Source: Methylocystis echinoides
GTDB lineage: Bacteria; Pseudomonadota; Alphaproteobacteria; Rhizobiales; Beijerinckiaceae
Assembly: GCF_027923385.1 (NCBI RefSeq)
Contig: NZ_BSEC01000001.1
Coordinates: 1,128,501-1,192,500 of the forward strand
Length of the DNA stretch: 64,000 nucleotides
Reading direction: 5' to 3'
This document shows positions 1-7,143 of this stretch, piece by piece. The position numbers and the translations under genes are program-made. The stretch's first letter is position 1, and each line of letters begins with the position of its first letter. Under the pieces are notes generated by a model that had not been told where the DNA came from, did no database searches, and saw nothing but the letters and a program-made list of their open reading frames with translations.

Positions 1-569
1 GCGCGCCAGGGCCAGAGAAGGTTTCGGTCCCGGGATGGACGCGCTTCTGTAATCTGGTCAGTTGCTCGGCGGCGTCGGGTCGCGCCAACACGCTCGACAG
101 GAAATCACTCAAAATCGCCAGGTCGTCGCGTGAACACCAGCTCAGACCGTATTCGATGGCTCTGTCGAGATCGGCGCCGCGAACGGCCTTCGGGATGTCG
201 TGCGTATCCGCCTCCAGCGCGATATCGAAGCAGACACAGAAGGCCTCGAACTGCTCCGGGGGAACAGGATCCTTGATCGTCTCGTAGCGGGCGCGCATCA
301 GCTCGAAGAGCTTGCGGCAATTGTCGCGCCGGCCCCGCATGGGCTGCAGCGCAGCGTTCGATGCGCGCCAGATCGCGCAGTTCTGTTTCGGAATATTCCC
401 CGGACAATATCTGGTCGAGAAAAGCGCACGCCACGCGCTGTTGCGCCGGCGTCAGCGATAGCCAGCCATCGTCGATCATTTCCTCGACGGAGGCGTACAT
501 TTCATCGGCATATTGCAAGAAGAAGGTCGTAAGCTGGTTGAATTCCGGAGGATTGCGCGGCTTTGTCAT
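1..569 (-). pseudogene. Frameshifted two-unit CdiI-like immunity gene, runs off the left edge
   Basis: The reading frame starts at the ATG at 569 (MTKPRNPPEF...). Its first ~65 residues match the paralogues at 2754-3065 and 2356-2638. At about position 374 the frame shifts: the family's tryptophan-arginine (IWR) follows only in the next frame. In that frame a second, related unit (PPEQFEAFCVCFD...) runs open to the window edge and resembles the second half of the gene at 1587-2250. The FxxxFxxDFD start and the LSGxYxExxLR block resemble the CdiI_2 immunity family; this comes from memory of the family. Seen: the frame break and the paralogy. Inferred: an immunity gene in decay, or a local sequence error. 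The real 3' end is outside the window. Confidence 0.5.
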
Positions 570-670
570 TTCTCTGGACCCGGATGTTCCTTCCGAGGAC
601 GAAGATGAAAGTGATCGTTCGTCGCCATGTTCCCGGCGCCAAGGGGGAAATCGAATGGTGGGCGGTGGCG

Positions 671-985
671 TCAATTGGACGGTGGGGGAACTGGATCGCA
701 GGTGTCGTCGAAAATTAGGATGTTGTCCTTGCCAAAGATCTCGTAAAAAGCTGGCGGGATGCGACGGATAAACTCGGATCGCTCGCCCGTCCACTGGATT
801 AGAAAAGTGCTTTTCGGCACAAAACCGTAGTCTGCATCCGCCTCACGAGTAAAGTCGCCCGCTTCCCCGACCTCAGAAATCCAGAAATAGCGAAGCATCT
901 CTCCGTATTTGAGGCGCGTCTGCGCAATTCGCTGCAATGCTTCGTTAGGCGGAAGCGCGCTGTGAAGAGAAAATCCAATAGACAT
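671..985 (-). CDS. Candidate immunity protein of the CdiA_C-like toxin tip
   Basis: This frame encodes 104 residues. The start is the ATG at 985, preceded by a strong GGAGGT ribosome site six bases upstream. The ATG overlaps the stop codon of the toxin tip (TAATG), so the two are translationally coupled. The protein is soluble with no signal peptide or membrane segment, contains an aromatic- and acid-rich middle, and ends in a proline-rich tail. I do not recognise its family. Toxin-immunity pairs normally sit in exactly this order and spacing, so a cognate immunity role is inferred from position only. It is intact, unlike most neighbouring immunity-like units. Confidence 0.55.
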   Translation of the reverse strand: MSIGFSLHSALPPNEALQRIAQTRLKYGEMLRYFWISEVGEAGDFTREADADYGFVPKSTFLIQWTGERSEFIRRIPPAFYEIFGKDNILIFDDTCDPVPPPSN

Positions 986-1201
986 TAGCGACCTCCAATA
1001 AGATAATAGAGCTTTGTGTTCTGGTCGATCAACAAAACGGTCTTCAGCCCGGGAATCGGCCATGTCCTAAATTGAAGGATAATTTGCTCTACTGTCAGTG
1101 GCGTATCAGCAAGATTTATAACAATGTTATCGGACTGTCTTCTCGTTACCTTTTCGTTGGCATAGTTCCAGACACTCCTGACATTGCTCGTTCGAGCCCC
1201 G
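985..1201 (-). pseudogene. Orphan toxin tip resembling CdiA C-terminal tRNase domain
   Basis: An open stretch without a start codon of its own, about 70 residues, joined at its 5' side to a decayed copy of the portal 3' end (1202-1422). Key features are a VRSVWNYA block, a basic segment, the sequence NIVINLADT, a PIPGLK turn and a final KLYYLIGG. The order SxWxxA, IVxNLxDT, xxPIxGLKxxxxID matches my memory of the CdiA_C (tRNA nuclease) family at the end of contact-dependent inhibition toxins. It overlaps the downstream immunity-like gene by one base. As it stands it is probably silent, because the portal fragment carries a frameshift and has no start. It could act as a donor of a new tip by recombination. 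Confidence 0.5.
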
Positions 1202-1422
1202 CTTGGCAAAAATCCCAGCCTTGGGGCCCGGACCATACCCGACCGCCTCGCGCTGTTCGTCGAGCGTGAGGAAATGCGCCTTGCCGATGCGGTCCCATTC
1301 GCCGGCGCGCTCGGTCGCGAGGGCTTCCGACCGATCCGCGTTGTACTCGAAACGGAAGTCCGGAAGCCCGGACGCAGCCAGGCCTGAAAGCTCTTCTGCA
1401 CGCGGGTGACGAGCGGCAGGAC
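1202..1422 (-). pseudogene. Degenerate duplicate of the portal gene 3' end
   Basis: These 221 bases match positions 3859-4080, the last ~74 codons of the portal gene, at about nine bases in ten by eye. The similarity begins at the portal's VLPLVTRVQKSFQAW block and ends exactly at the last sense codon (the GIFAK end). A single base is missing after the LRPGF codons, so the frame is broken. The match stops where the toxin tip begins on one side and where an immunity remnant ends (stop codon at 1432) on the other. It carries no function of its own that I can see. It is a homology block that could recombine with the intact portal gene. Confidence 0.75.
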
Positions 1423-1431
1423 GTCACGAAG

Positions 1432-1590
1432 CTATGCAAAAAAAGATCGAATCAACTCCAGGAAATCGGCGCAGCTTCCCTCATTTCCGCGAATTGGCGA
1501 TATCTCGGCCCGGGTCAGCGTTTTTGTCCCTTACGATAACGACACGAACGCCGGCGCTGGCTAGCGGAAAGAATGGCGACCTGCCATCAA
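1432..1590 (-). pseudogene. 3' remnant of a CdiI-like immunity gene
   Basis: Reading the minus strand, the last frame ends with AEISPIRGNEGSCADFLEL and a few more residues before TAG at 1432. This is almost the same as AEISPFRGQEGSCTDFL in the gene at 2356-2638. The preceding residues (VRVVIVRDKNA) fit the same family only in another frame, so at least one frameshift separates them. The 5' part is missing, and the remnant starts right at the stop of the gene at 1587-2250. It appears to be what is left of another immunity unit after the portal fragment was joined on. Confidence 0.5.
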
Positions 1591-2250
1591 GTCAGCTTTG
1601 GCTCGATTGCTCTGAGCACCCTTGTGAAAATCTGAATGATGGCCGGCTTATCCGCCGGGGCGTCGGGACCAGAGAAGAATGCGTATCTCGGGCGAGTCAT
1701 TTTCCAGAGTTGGTTCATCATCGCGGCGCTGTCAGGGCCCTCCAGGACGCTCGTCAGGAAGTCGCGAAGAATCGTAAGGTCTCGCCGGTCCCATCCATCC
1801 AAACCATAAGCAATCGCGCCATCGATGAAAGCGTCGAAGTCGCCTTTACGCTTGCGTGGCGCGTCCCTGTAGAGGGCCACGTCGAAGCCCACGCAAAAGC
1901 TGTCGAACTGTTCCGGTCGACGGATGTCACGCATTCCGAACTCGCTAAAAGCGAAAGGTTGCAGGCTTGCCGGCAAGCCTGTCTTTTAGTTCCTGAAACA
2001 GTCTGCGATAGAACGCCGGGTTCACGGCGCCGATCCGTGCGCCATTTCGAAACCACTGCCGCTCGAGCTCCCAGTCGCTGGGATTACCGTTCAGGATTTC
2101 GGCTATGAGGATGTTTGCCTCTTGCTTTCGTGCTTCGGTAAGACGAGCGACCGCGAAATTCAGAATGTCTTGCCCCGGGGCAGCGTCGACCTCGATGTCC
2201 GTCATGATCCAGGAGCAAAGCTGCTTAAGAGCCGTTTGATCCTTCACCAT
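1587..2250 (-). pseudogene. Two-unit CdiI-like immunity gene with internal frameshift
   Basis: The start is the ATG at 2250 with GGAGGT eight bases upstream. The first frame gives 101 residues and stops at 1945. The second frame, open from about 1976 to 1587, continues with RRPEQFDSFCVGFD and GxxDxFxxxxLEGPDS blocks that match the second half of the gene at 1-569. The two halves overlap by ~32 bases around a short T-run. The only start available for the second half is a TTG without a ribosome site. I read this as one gene of ~220 residues broken by a single-base indel near 1950. It could instead be two overlapping genes. Immunity function is inferred from family resemblance and neighbourhood. 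Confidence 0.45.
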
Positions 2251-2355
2251 TGATTTTTACCTCCCGTGGTCCAGGGAGTAGCTGCGCCCCGCCCAGCTTC
2301 CCCAAAATTAGCGCGGCAATCGTTAAGGGAGACCGGAAGGCGCTGGGTTGCACGC

Positions 2356-2638
2356 TCACTCCAAAAGGGAACGCAGTCCCCTCAGAAAGTCAGTGCAGCT
2401 TCCTTCCTGGCCTCTGAATGGCGAAATTTCCGCATTTGTGCTGCGCCAGATAATCCTCAATTGCGCTTCGTCGTATTTGCCACTTGTCAGTTCATCGAGA
2501 AATCGCTTGATGGCGATTAAGTCGTTCTTTGGGGTATTTGAAATCGCGTCCTCGATCAGTCCGGTTCCATCGGGGAAAAACATCGAAGTCCTGATGAAAA
2601 AAGTCGGTGAATCGCATGAATTCTGGCGGGATGGGCAT
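2356..2638 (-). pseudogene. CdiI-like immunity gene with one-base frameshift
   Basis: The start is the ATG at 2638, with AGGAG five to six bases upstream. Translation gives MPIPPEFMRFTDFFHQDFDV, a good match to the start of CdiI_2-type immunity proteins (FxxFFHQDFD). Within the run GTTTTTCCCC (plus-strand 2572-2580) the frame must shift by one base to continue into the expected body (IEDAISNTP, FLDELTSGKYDEAQLRIIW). The end (SPFRGQEGSCTDFLRGLRS) matches the paralogues at 1432-1590 and 2754-3065. Removing one base restores ~93 codons. Either a recent inactivation or a homopolymer sequencing error would explain it. Confidence 0.5.
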
Positions 2639-2753
2639 GCGAATCTCCTATCGGTGGGTTGGATTCGCCGTCTTTATGCGGAACCCTATCTCCATCGTCG
2701 AATTCAGCTTCGGTGCGTATTTGCTTGAATTCTCGACAGCCGGTAGGCTTCTA

Positions 2754-3065
2754 TCACGGGTCTTTTCGCGATTCCGGGCATCTGTCGCGCATGAGTGTAA
2801 GAAATGCTCGGCAGCTTCCTATTGCTCCACGAAAAGGTGAAGCGGCCGCTTTGGACTTGCGCCATACCTCCCGGAGATCGTTCTCCGTGTAATCGCCACT
2901 CAACAAATCGTCGATGAATGCTCTGGCGCGTGTAGCTTCGCCTTCCACTAATCCTTCCCAGCCAGCGTCGATCATATTCTCGATCGATCCATAGATCTCC
3001 TCGGCGTAGGGGCAGAAAAACGCGGTCAACATGTCGAAATCCGGGGAATTCTTCGGAGTCGCCAT
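2754..3065 (-). CDS. Intact CdiI-like immunity protein
   Basis: This gene encodes 103 residues, starts at ATG 3065 after an AAGGGA ribosome site, and is the only complete member of the CdiI-like family in the window. It has an N-terminal PDFDMLTAFF segment, a central FIDDLLSGDYTENDLREVW block and a C-terminal SPFRGAIGSCRAFLTLMRD block. No signal peptide or membrane segment is visible. Family assignment rests on the pattern of the CdiI_2 immunity family and on the neighbouring tip fragments. It may protect against the toxin whose remnant lies at 3073-3195, just upstream; that pairing is inferred. Confidence 0.5.
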   Translation of the reverse strand: MATPKNSPDFDMLTAFFCPYAEEIYGSIENMIDAGWEGLVEGEATRARAFIDDLLSGDYTENDLREVWRKSKAAASPFRGAIGSCRAFLTLMRDRCPESRKDP

Positions 3066-3072
3066 TTATCCC

Positions 3073-3195
3073 TTAAGGGTTGATAGGGAACGCAGCTATA
3101 ATCCGGAACCCCTTGTGAAGATCGGGGGCGTGTTCGATAATCACTCTGACTCCGCGAGTATCGCGGATAACAACCTTGGCGCGGAAGCTGCTTCG
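3073..3195 (-). pseudogene. Possible C-terminal remnant of a third toxin tip
   Basis: A 40-codon open stretch without a start codon, ending in TAA at 3073, eight bases before the immunity-like gene at 3065. It reads as alternating hydrophobic and charged short strands (KVVIRDTRGVRVIIEHA) and ends in RIIAAFPINP. A strand-rich end with a terminal AFPxN is something I associate with small RNase toxins at the tips of polymorphic toxins, but I cannot name the family. Its place directly upstream of an immunity-like gene supports the idea. The upstream bases are out of frame. Low confidence. Confidence 0.3.
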
Positions 3196-3257
3196 TTACC
3201 TTTCCTAGCCCGTTGGTTGATCAAACCATAAATCAAGGTCAGAAGCGAGGAAATCCG

Positions 3258-3503
3258 CTAGGCATCTTTCCAATGGCGACTTATCAAGTCGAAGAGACGG
3301 GCTTCATCGGTCTCTACATCCTCGCTGCCGACAAAATAGCTGAACTCGAAACGGTCAACGAAAAACGTTGCTTCCACTCTGCAGCCGACGAGGTCGAAGG
3401 AGATCTCCAACCCATCGTCCACCTGTTGCTGAATGCGATACGATATGCCTCTTTCCCGCAAATATGCAAGGAACTCCAGCATCCCATCGAGGCCGTTTTT
3501 CAT
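3258..3503 (-). CDS. Candidate immunity protein of the portal-linked toxin tip
   Basis: 81 residues from the ATG at 3503, which has a GGGAG ribosome site seven bases upstream; an ATG at 3536 in the same frame lies inside the toxin extension and lacks such a site. The protein is acidic and soluble, with an EISFDLVGCRVEATFFVD strand region and a final LFDLISRHW helix. It starts ten bases after the stop of the portal-linked extension, the typical position of a cognate immunity gene. I do not recognise the family. Function is inferred from position and size. Confidence 0.5.
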   Translation of the reverse strand: MKNGLDGMLEFLAYLRERGISYRIQQQVDDGLEISFDLVGCRVEATFFVDRFEFSYFVGSEDVETDEARLFDLISRHWKDA

Positions 3504-3513
3504 GATTCGCTCC

Positions 3514-3855
3514 CTATTTCCTAAAACGATTTTCATTCAGCAGCTTCTTGCATTTTCTCGCTGCGGCGTCGCCACTCTTCGCTTGGTCTAGCACTTCGCG
3601 GACGAGAGCGCTCAATAATTGGCCGGGTATCTCCCCCGCTATCGACCCCGCGCAGTAGCCAGAGACAAAGTCTTGGACCGTCATATCAAGTTGCTCGGGC
3701 GTAAAGCCTCCTGCGATTGTGGTCCAATTGCTGCCGAGACGAGGAAGCTTTTCCTGAATATTCCCACCCCCGCCGCTCGTCCACTGCCCGCCATCCGCCG
3801 ACCCCGCTGGCACGCGCGGCTGGCCGGGCGCGTAGCGCGCTTCGAACCCGCGGTC
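3514..3855 (-). CDS. Toxin-like extension of the portal reading frame, behind a TAG stop
   Basis: The 113 codons directly after the portal stop (TAG, 3856-3858) stay open in the portal's own frame. They begin DRGFEARYAPGQPRVPAG, continue with a DGGQWTSGGGG linker, and then an ~80-residue tip (FTPEQLDMTVQDF, GQLLSALVREVLDQAKSGDAAARK, final NENRFRK). Seen: the shared frame and the single stop. The only other start is GTG 3813, without a ribosome site. PAGxxDGGQWT linkers before variable C-terminal regions are something I remember from other alphaproteobacterial proteins. Inferred: a portal C-terminal toxin tip reached by stop-codon readthrough, or recently cut off by a point mutation. The tip family is unknown to me. 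Confidence 0.5.
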   Translation of the reverse strand, partial: DRGFEARYAPGQPRVPAGSADGGQWTSGGGGNIQEKLPRLGSNWTTIAGGFTPEQLDMTVQDFVSGYCAGSIAGEIPGQLLSALVREVLDQAKSGDAAARKCKKLLNENRFRK

Positions 3856-5043
3856 CTACTTGGCAAAAATCCCATCCTTCGGCGCCGGGCCGTAGCCCGC
3901 CGCCTCGCGCTGTTCGTCGAGCGTGAGGAAATGCGCCTTGCCGATGCGCTCCCATTCGCTGGCGCGCTCGGTTGCGAGGGCTTCCAGCCGATCGGCGTTG
4001 TACTCGAGACGAAACTCGCCGAAGCCCGGACGCAGCCAGGCCTGAAAGCTCTTCTGCACGCGGGTGACGAGCGGCAGGACCGTCTGGCGCCAGAAGGCGC
4101 GATTGGCTTCGGAATAATTGGCGAAAGTATTGTCGCCCGGCAGGCCGAGCAGCAGCGGCGGCACGCCGAAGGCCAGCGCGATCTCGCGCGCGGCGCCGGC
4201 TTTGGATTCCGAAAAATCCATGTCTTTCGGCGAGAGCGACAGCGCGCGCCAGTCGAGTCCGCCTTCGAGCAGCAGCGGGCGGCCGGCGTTGTCGGCGCCG
4301 GAGAAATTTTCCTCCAGTTCCTGTTTCAGCCGCGTGAATTGCTCATCGGAGAGATGCGCGCCGTCCGGGCCGGAATAGACCAGCGCGCCGGAGGGGCGGG
4401 CGGAATTGTCGAGCAGCGCCTTGTTCCAGAAGCTCGCGGCGTTATGGGTGTCGAGCGCCACCTGCGCGGCGACCAGCGGCGCGAAGCCGTAATAATCGTC
4501 GAGCGGATGGAACAGGCGTATGTGCAGGATCGGCTCGATCCCGTCGCCGCGCATCTCGTAACGGGCTTCCTCGCCCTGCGCGCGATGGATGAAGGCGGCG
4601 GGCCAGCCGTTGCGGCCGGGTTCGACGCGCATGCGGTCGGGGCGCAGCGCGTAGAGTTCGCGCAACTGGCCGTCGAGCAGAACGGACTCGATATAGGCGT
4701 TGCCGTAAAGCAGCAGATTGGCGCAGATCGCCTCGATGAAGGAGACGCAGGTGTCGGCCGGGTTGGGTCGCTCGATCAGCGCGAGCAGCGGATGGTCGGG
4801 AATCTCCTCGGCGCCTTCGTAGATGAGCCAGGGCACGGAGGCGGCAGCCTCGGCCACCATGCGCACGCAACGATGGCAGACGGCGTTGCGTTCATACCCC
4901 TCGCGCGTCATCGCGGCGCCATTGCGCGCGGTCCAGTGTGGCTGGCCGATGGAATGCATGGCGAGCAGTTTCGCCGCGCGGGAGGCTTTCGCTTCGCGCA
5001 CGGGCGCCGCCGCGCCGAACAGGCGCGTGAAAAATGAGGGCAT
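3856..5043 (-). CDS. HK97-family / GTA-type phage portal protein
   Basis: 395 residues, the usual length for portals of gene transfer agents and HK97-like phages. The portal forms the dodecameric ring through which DNA enters the capsid. The early part carries RMVAEAAASVPW (residues 61-72) and the conserved GNAYIE (114-119); the later part carries GVPPLLLG and GDNTFANYSEAN (293-314), typical of the family. It follows the terminase after 70 bases that hold a palindromic repeat. It ends at TAG, behind which the same frame continues into the toxin-like extension. No capsid or protease gene follows within the window; the next 3.8 kb hold toxin and immunity pieces instead. Confidence 0.9.
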   Translation of the reverse strand: MPSFFTRLFGAAAPVREAKASRAAKLLAMHSIGQPHWTARNGAAMTREGYERNAVCHRCVRMVAEAAASVPWLIYEGAEEIPDHPLLALIERPNPADTCVSFIEAICANLLLYGNAYIESVLLDGQLRELYALRPDRMRVEPGRNGWPAAFIHRAQGEEARYEMRGDGIEPILHIRLFHPLDDYYGFAPLVAAQVALDTHNAASFWNKALLDNSARPSGALVYSGPDGAHLSDEQFTRLKQELEENFSGADNAGRPLLLEGGLDWRALSLSPKDMDFSESKAGAAREIALAFGVPPLLLGLPGDNTFANYSEANRAFWRQTVLPLVTRVQKSFQAWLRPGFGEFRLEYNADRLEALATERASEWERIGKAHFLTLDEQREAAGYGPAPKDGIFAK

Positions 5044-5071
5044 GATCGGGTCTCTGAAAGAGATGCCATCT

Positions 5072-5096
5072 CCCTCTCCCGCAAGCGGGAGAAGGG
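5072..5096. repeat. Short palindromic repeat between terminase and portal
   Basis: Imperfect palindrome CCCTCTCCCGC-AA-GCGGGAGAAGGG, of the same type as the elements at 11177, 42547, 44976 and 52468. It lies in the gap between the terminase stop and the portal start, so it would form a hairpin in the shared transcript. Confidence 0.7.
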
Positions 5097-5113
5097 ATGG
5101 GCTGGCGATTTAG

Positions 5114-6526
5114 TTACATCCGCCGCATGCGCGGCGCGGGGGCCTTCGGCGTTAACGCCAGCGCGGTGATCGCCCAGACCAGCGCGTCGAGTCGATCGGG
5201 CGAACGACCGGAGGAGAGGCCCTCCAGTCCGAAGTCGCACATTTCGTCTTCGAGCGCGGGAAAGGCGCCGACATGTCTGACGCGTCCCTGCTCATAAAGC
5301 TGCGCGACAGGCGCGGCGCGCAGATATTTGCCGCGCGTGGCCCGGACCATGGTGACCGGCGCCGAAGGGTCGGCCTCATTCAGCACGGCCCGCACCATTT
5401 CGCCGCCCTGATTGACTTCGGCGACAAGCGCGTCGGCGGAAAGCTTGTGATAGAGCGCGATCGCCGCGCGCGCCCATTGCGCCGGACGCGCCGCTCCGAG
5501 CGTCGCATCGTCGAGCACATGCACGAGGCCCGCGGCGTCGACGCCGGCGGCGACAATGCCGCAATTGTCGGCGCGCTTTCCCGAGCTTGCCGGCGGATCG
5601 ACGGCGACGACGATGCGCGACAGCGGCGGCGCCTCCTTGACGCGCAGCGTCTCGATCATCTCGCGCGTCCACAGCGCGTCCTTGCGCTCTTCGACCATTT
5701 CGCCGTCGAGTTCCTGGCGGCCGAGTCGCGTGCCGGCATATTGCGCGATCATGCTTTCCAGAAAACTCGGCGCCAGATTGGCGGCGTTTTCGCGCGTCAG
5801 CGCGCGGGTGAGCGCGGTGGCGGGATGGGCGATGAGCTCCTTGATCAGGGGCGTCGGGCGCGGCGTCGTTGTCACGAGCTGTCGCGGCCAGTCGCCGAGA
5901 CGCAGGCCGAATTGCAGCATGTCCCATGTCTCCCTGGCGTAGCGCCATTTGGCGAGTTCGTCGCACCAGGCGGCGTCGAATTGCGGGCCGCGCAGGCTTT
6001 CGGGGTCTTCCGCTGAATAGGCCTGCGCCACGGCGCCCGAGTCCCACAACAGCCGGCGCCGCGAGCTTTCCCAGCGCGGTCGGTCGCGTCGGCCATGCAC
6101 GGCGAGGAGTCCGGAGACGCCCTCGATCATCACCTCGCGCACATCGGCGGCGGTTTCGCCGATGAGCGCGATGCGGCCGGCGGGACGCAGGCAGAATTGT
6201 TCGCGCCCGAGGGCGAGGCCCTTCACCCATTCGGCGCCGGCGCGGGTCTTGCCGGCGCCGCGTCCGCCGAGAATGAGCCAGACCCGCCAGGGCAGGCCAT
6301 TATCGGCGCCCGGCGGCGGCCATTGATCCTTGCGCGCGACGAATTCCCAGTCGGCGAGGAGCCGCGCCAGTTCGCGCGCCGAGAAACCCTCGAGCGCGTC
6401 ATTCAGCCGGCCTGTCGCCGCACAGGCGCTCGAGCCGTCGAGCAAGCTCCGCGCGGAGTTCGGCCAGTTCGCGGGGCGGCTCGTTGGCGGCGTCGTCATC
6501 GTCATCCGGGCGCGCAGCTTCCTCAT
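5114..6526 (-). CDS. Terminase large subunit, GTA/prophage type
   Basis: Large terminase, the ATPase and nuclease that cuts and pumps DNA into the capsid. Walker A is GGRGAGKT (residues 87-94), followed by RAGAEWV as in GTA terminases; the Walker B region is FDAAWCDELAKW; the nuclease part holds VVAVDPP, an NQGGEMV block and a final DRLDALVWAITAL. The frame is open to an ATG at 6526, but the first ~40 residues overlap the upstream gene and look unlike the family, so the true start is probably nearer 6400, perhaps a TTG or CTG. It sits between the small-terminase-like gene and the portal, the same order as the first three genes of RcGTA-like clusters. Confidence 0.88.
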   Translation of the reverse strand: MRKLRARMTMTTPPTSRPANWPNSARSLLDGSSACAATGRLNDALEGFSARELARLLADWEFVARKDQWPPPGADNGLPWRVWLILGGRGAGKTRAGAEWVKGLALGREQFCLRPAGRIALIGETAADVREVMIEGVSGLLAVHGRRDRPRWESSRRRLLWDSGAVAQAYSAEDPESLRGPQFDAAWCDELAKWRYARETWDMLQFGLRLGDWPRQLVTTTPRPTPLIKELIAHPATALTRALTRENAANLAPSFLESMIAQYAGTRLGRQELDGEMVEERKDALWTREMIETLRVKEAPPLSRIVVAVDPPASSGKRADNCGIVAAGVDAAGLVHVLDDATLGAARPAQWARAAIALYHKLSADALVAEVNQGGEMVRAVLNEADPSAPVTMVRATRGKYLRAAPVAQLYEQGRVRHVGAFPALEDEMCDFGLEGLSSGRSPDRLDALVWAITALALTPKAPAPRMRRM

Positions 6527-6926
6527 TGAAGTGATCGGCGTCGCGCCGCAGGCGTTTGAGTTCGGCGAGCGCCTTCACGAGCGTCGCCAGCGCGCGTGCG
6601 CTGCTTTCGATGCTCTTGGGGGCCTGTCTTTCGAGCGCCGTTTCCGCGCGGGCGAATTCCTGCTCCACCGCATCTTCGAGTTTCGCAATGAGACGCCCAT
6701 GGTCACGCCTCGGCGGCGCCGCGGGCGTGGGCGTTTCCGCCACATCCGCCTTGCGGGCGCAGGCGGAGGCGCGCAGCGGCCAGTCGTTGGCCTCGCGAAA
6801 CCGGCGGAAGCGTCCGGCGCTCATGGCGAGCAGCGCGAGAATTTCGCTGATCGGCGCCCCGGCGTCATAGAGCAGGCGCGCCTGTTCGATCTTTTGCCGC
6901 GAGGGCGGCGAGGTCTTTTTCTGCAT
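6399..6926 (-). CDS. Small-terminase-like DNA-binding protein (GTA gene 1-like)
   Basis: 175 residues from ATG 6926 (MQKKT...); an ATG at 6938 touches the GGAGGGG ribosome site and so fits less well. Residues ~8-50 form a helix-turn-helix (SRQKIEQARLLYDAG, ISEILALLAMSAGRFRR), followed by charged, helical sequence with an acidic DDDDD stretch. Size, HTH and place directly before the large terminase fit the small terminase / first gene of GTA clusters, which selects DNA for packaging. Its end overlaps the terminase frame. The exact role is inferred. Confidence 0.65.
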   Translation of the reverse strand: MQKKTSPPSRQKIEQARLLYDAGAPISEILALLAMSAGRFRRFREANDWPLRASACARKADVAETPTPAAPPRRDHGRLIAKLEDAVEQEFARAETALERQAPKSIESSARALATLVKALAELKRLRRDADHFNEEAARPDDDDDAANEPPRELAELRAELARRLERLCGDRPAE

Positions 6927-7143
6927 GACAGCTCGCATCCCCTCCGTGTGCGGAGGCTGGCGCCAAAAAAACGGCGCGCCGCCGTCTCTCGGGCTGAGAG
7001 CCGGAAGCGCGCCAAGGCGGGAGGTGAGGAGAGGCGGCCCCACCGCGCCGCTCAGGCGCAATAGTGGAGCATGTGCTTGTTGTAGCCGAGGAGCGTCACG
7101 GTGTCAAGGAATAAATTCATTTACTAGGAAAAAATACCAGCTC

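Noticed and set aside
1146..1439. Arg/Ser-rich frames on both strands around the portal fragment
   Set aside because: They are other-frame readings of the duplicated portal 3' end and have no start or family support.
3619..5037. Open frame of ~470 codons on the plus strand opposite the portal gene
   Set aside because: Shadow of the portal gene; Arg/Gly-rich with no recognisable domain.
1..6926. Idea that the left end is a complete ordinary prophage
   Set aside because: No integrase, repressor, capsid, tail or lysis genes are visible in this part; only the packaging/portal cassette and toxin-immunity pieces are seen.
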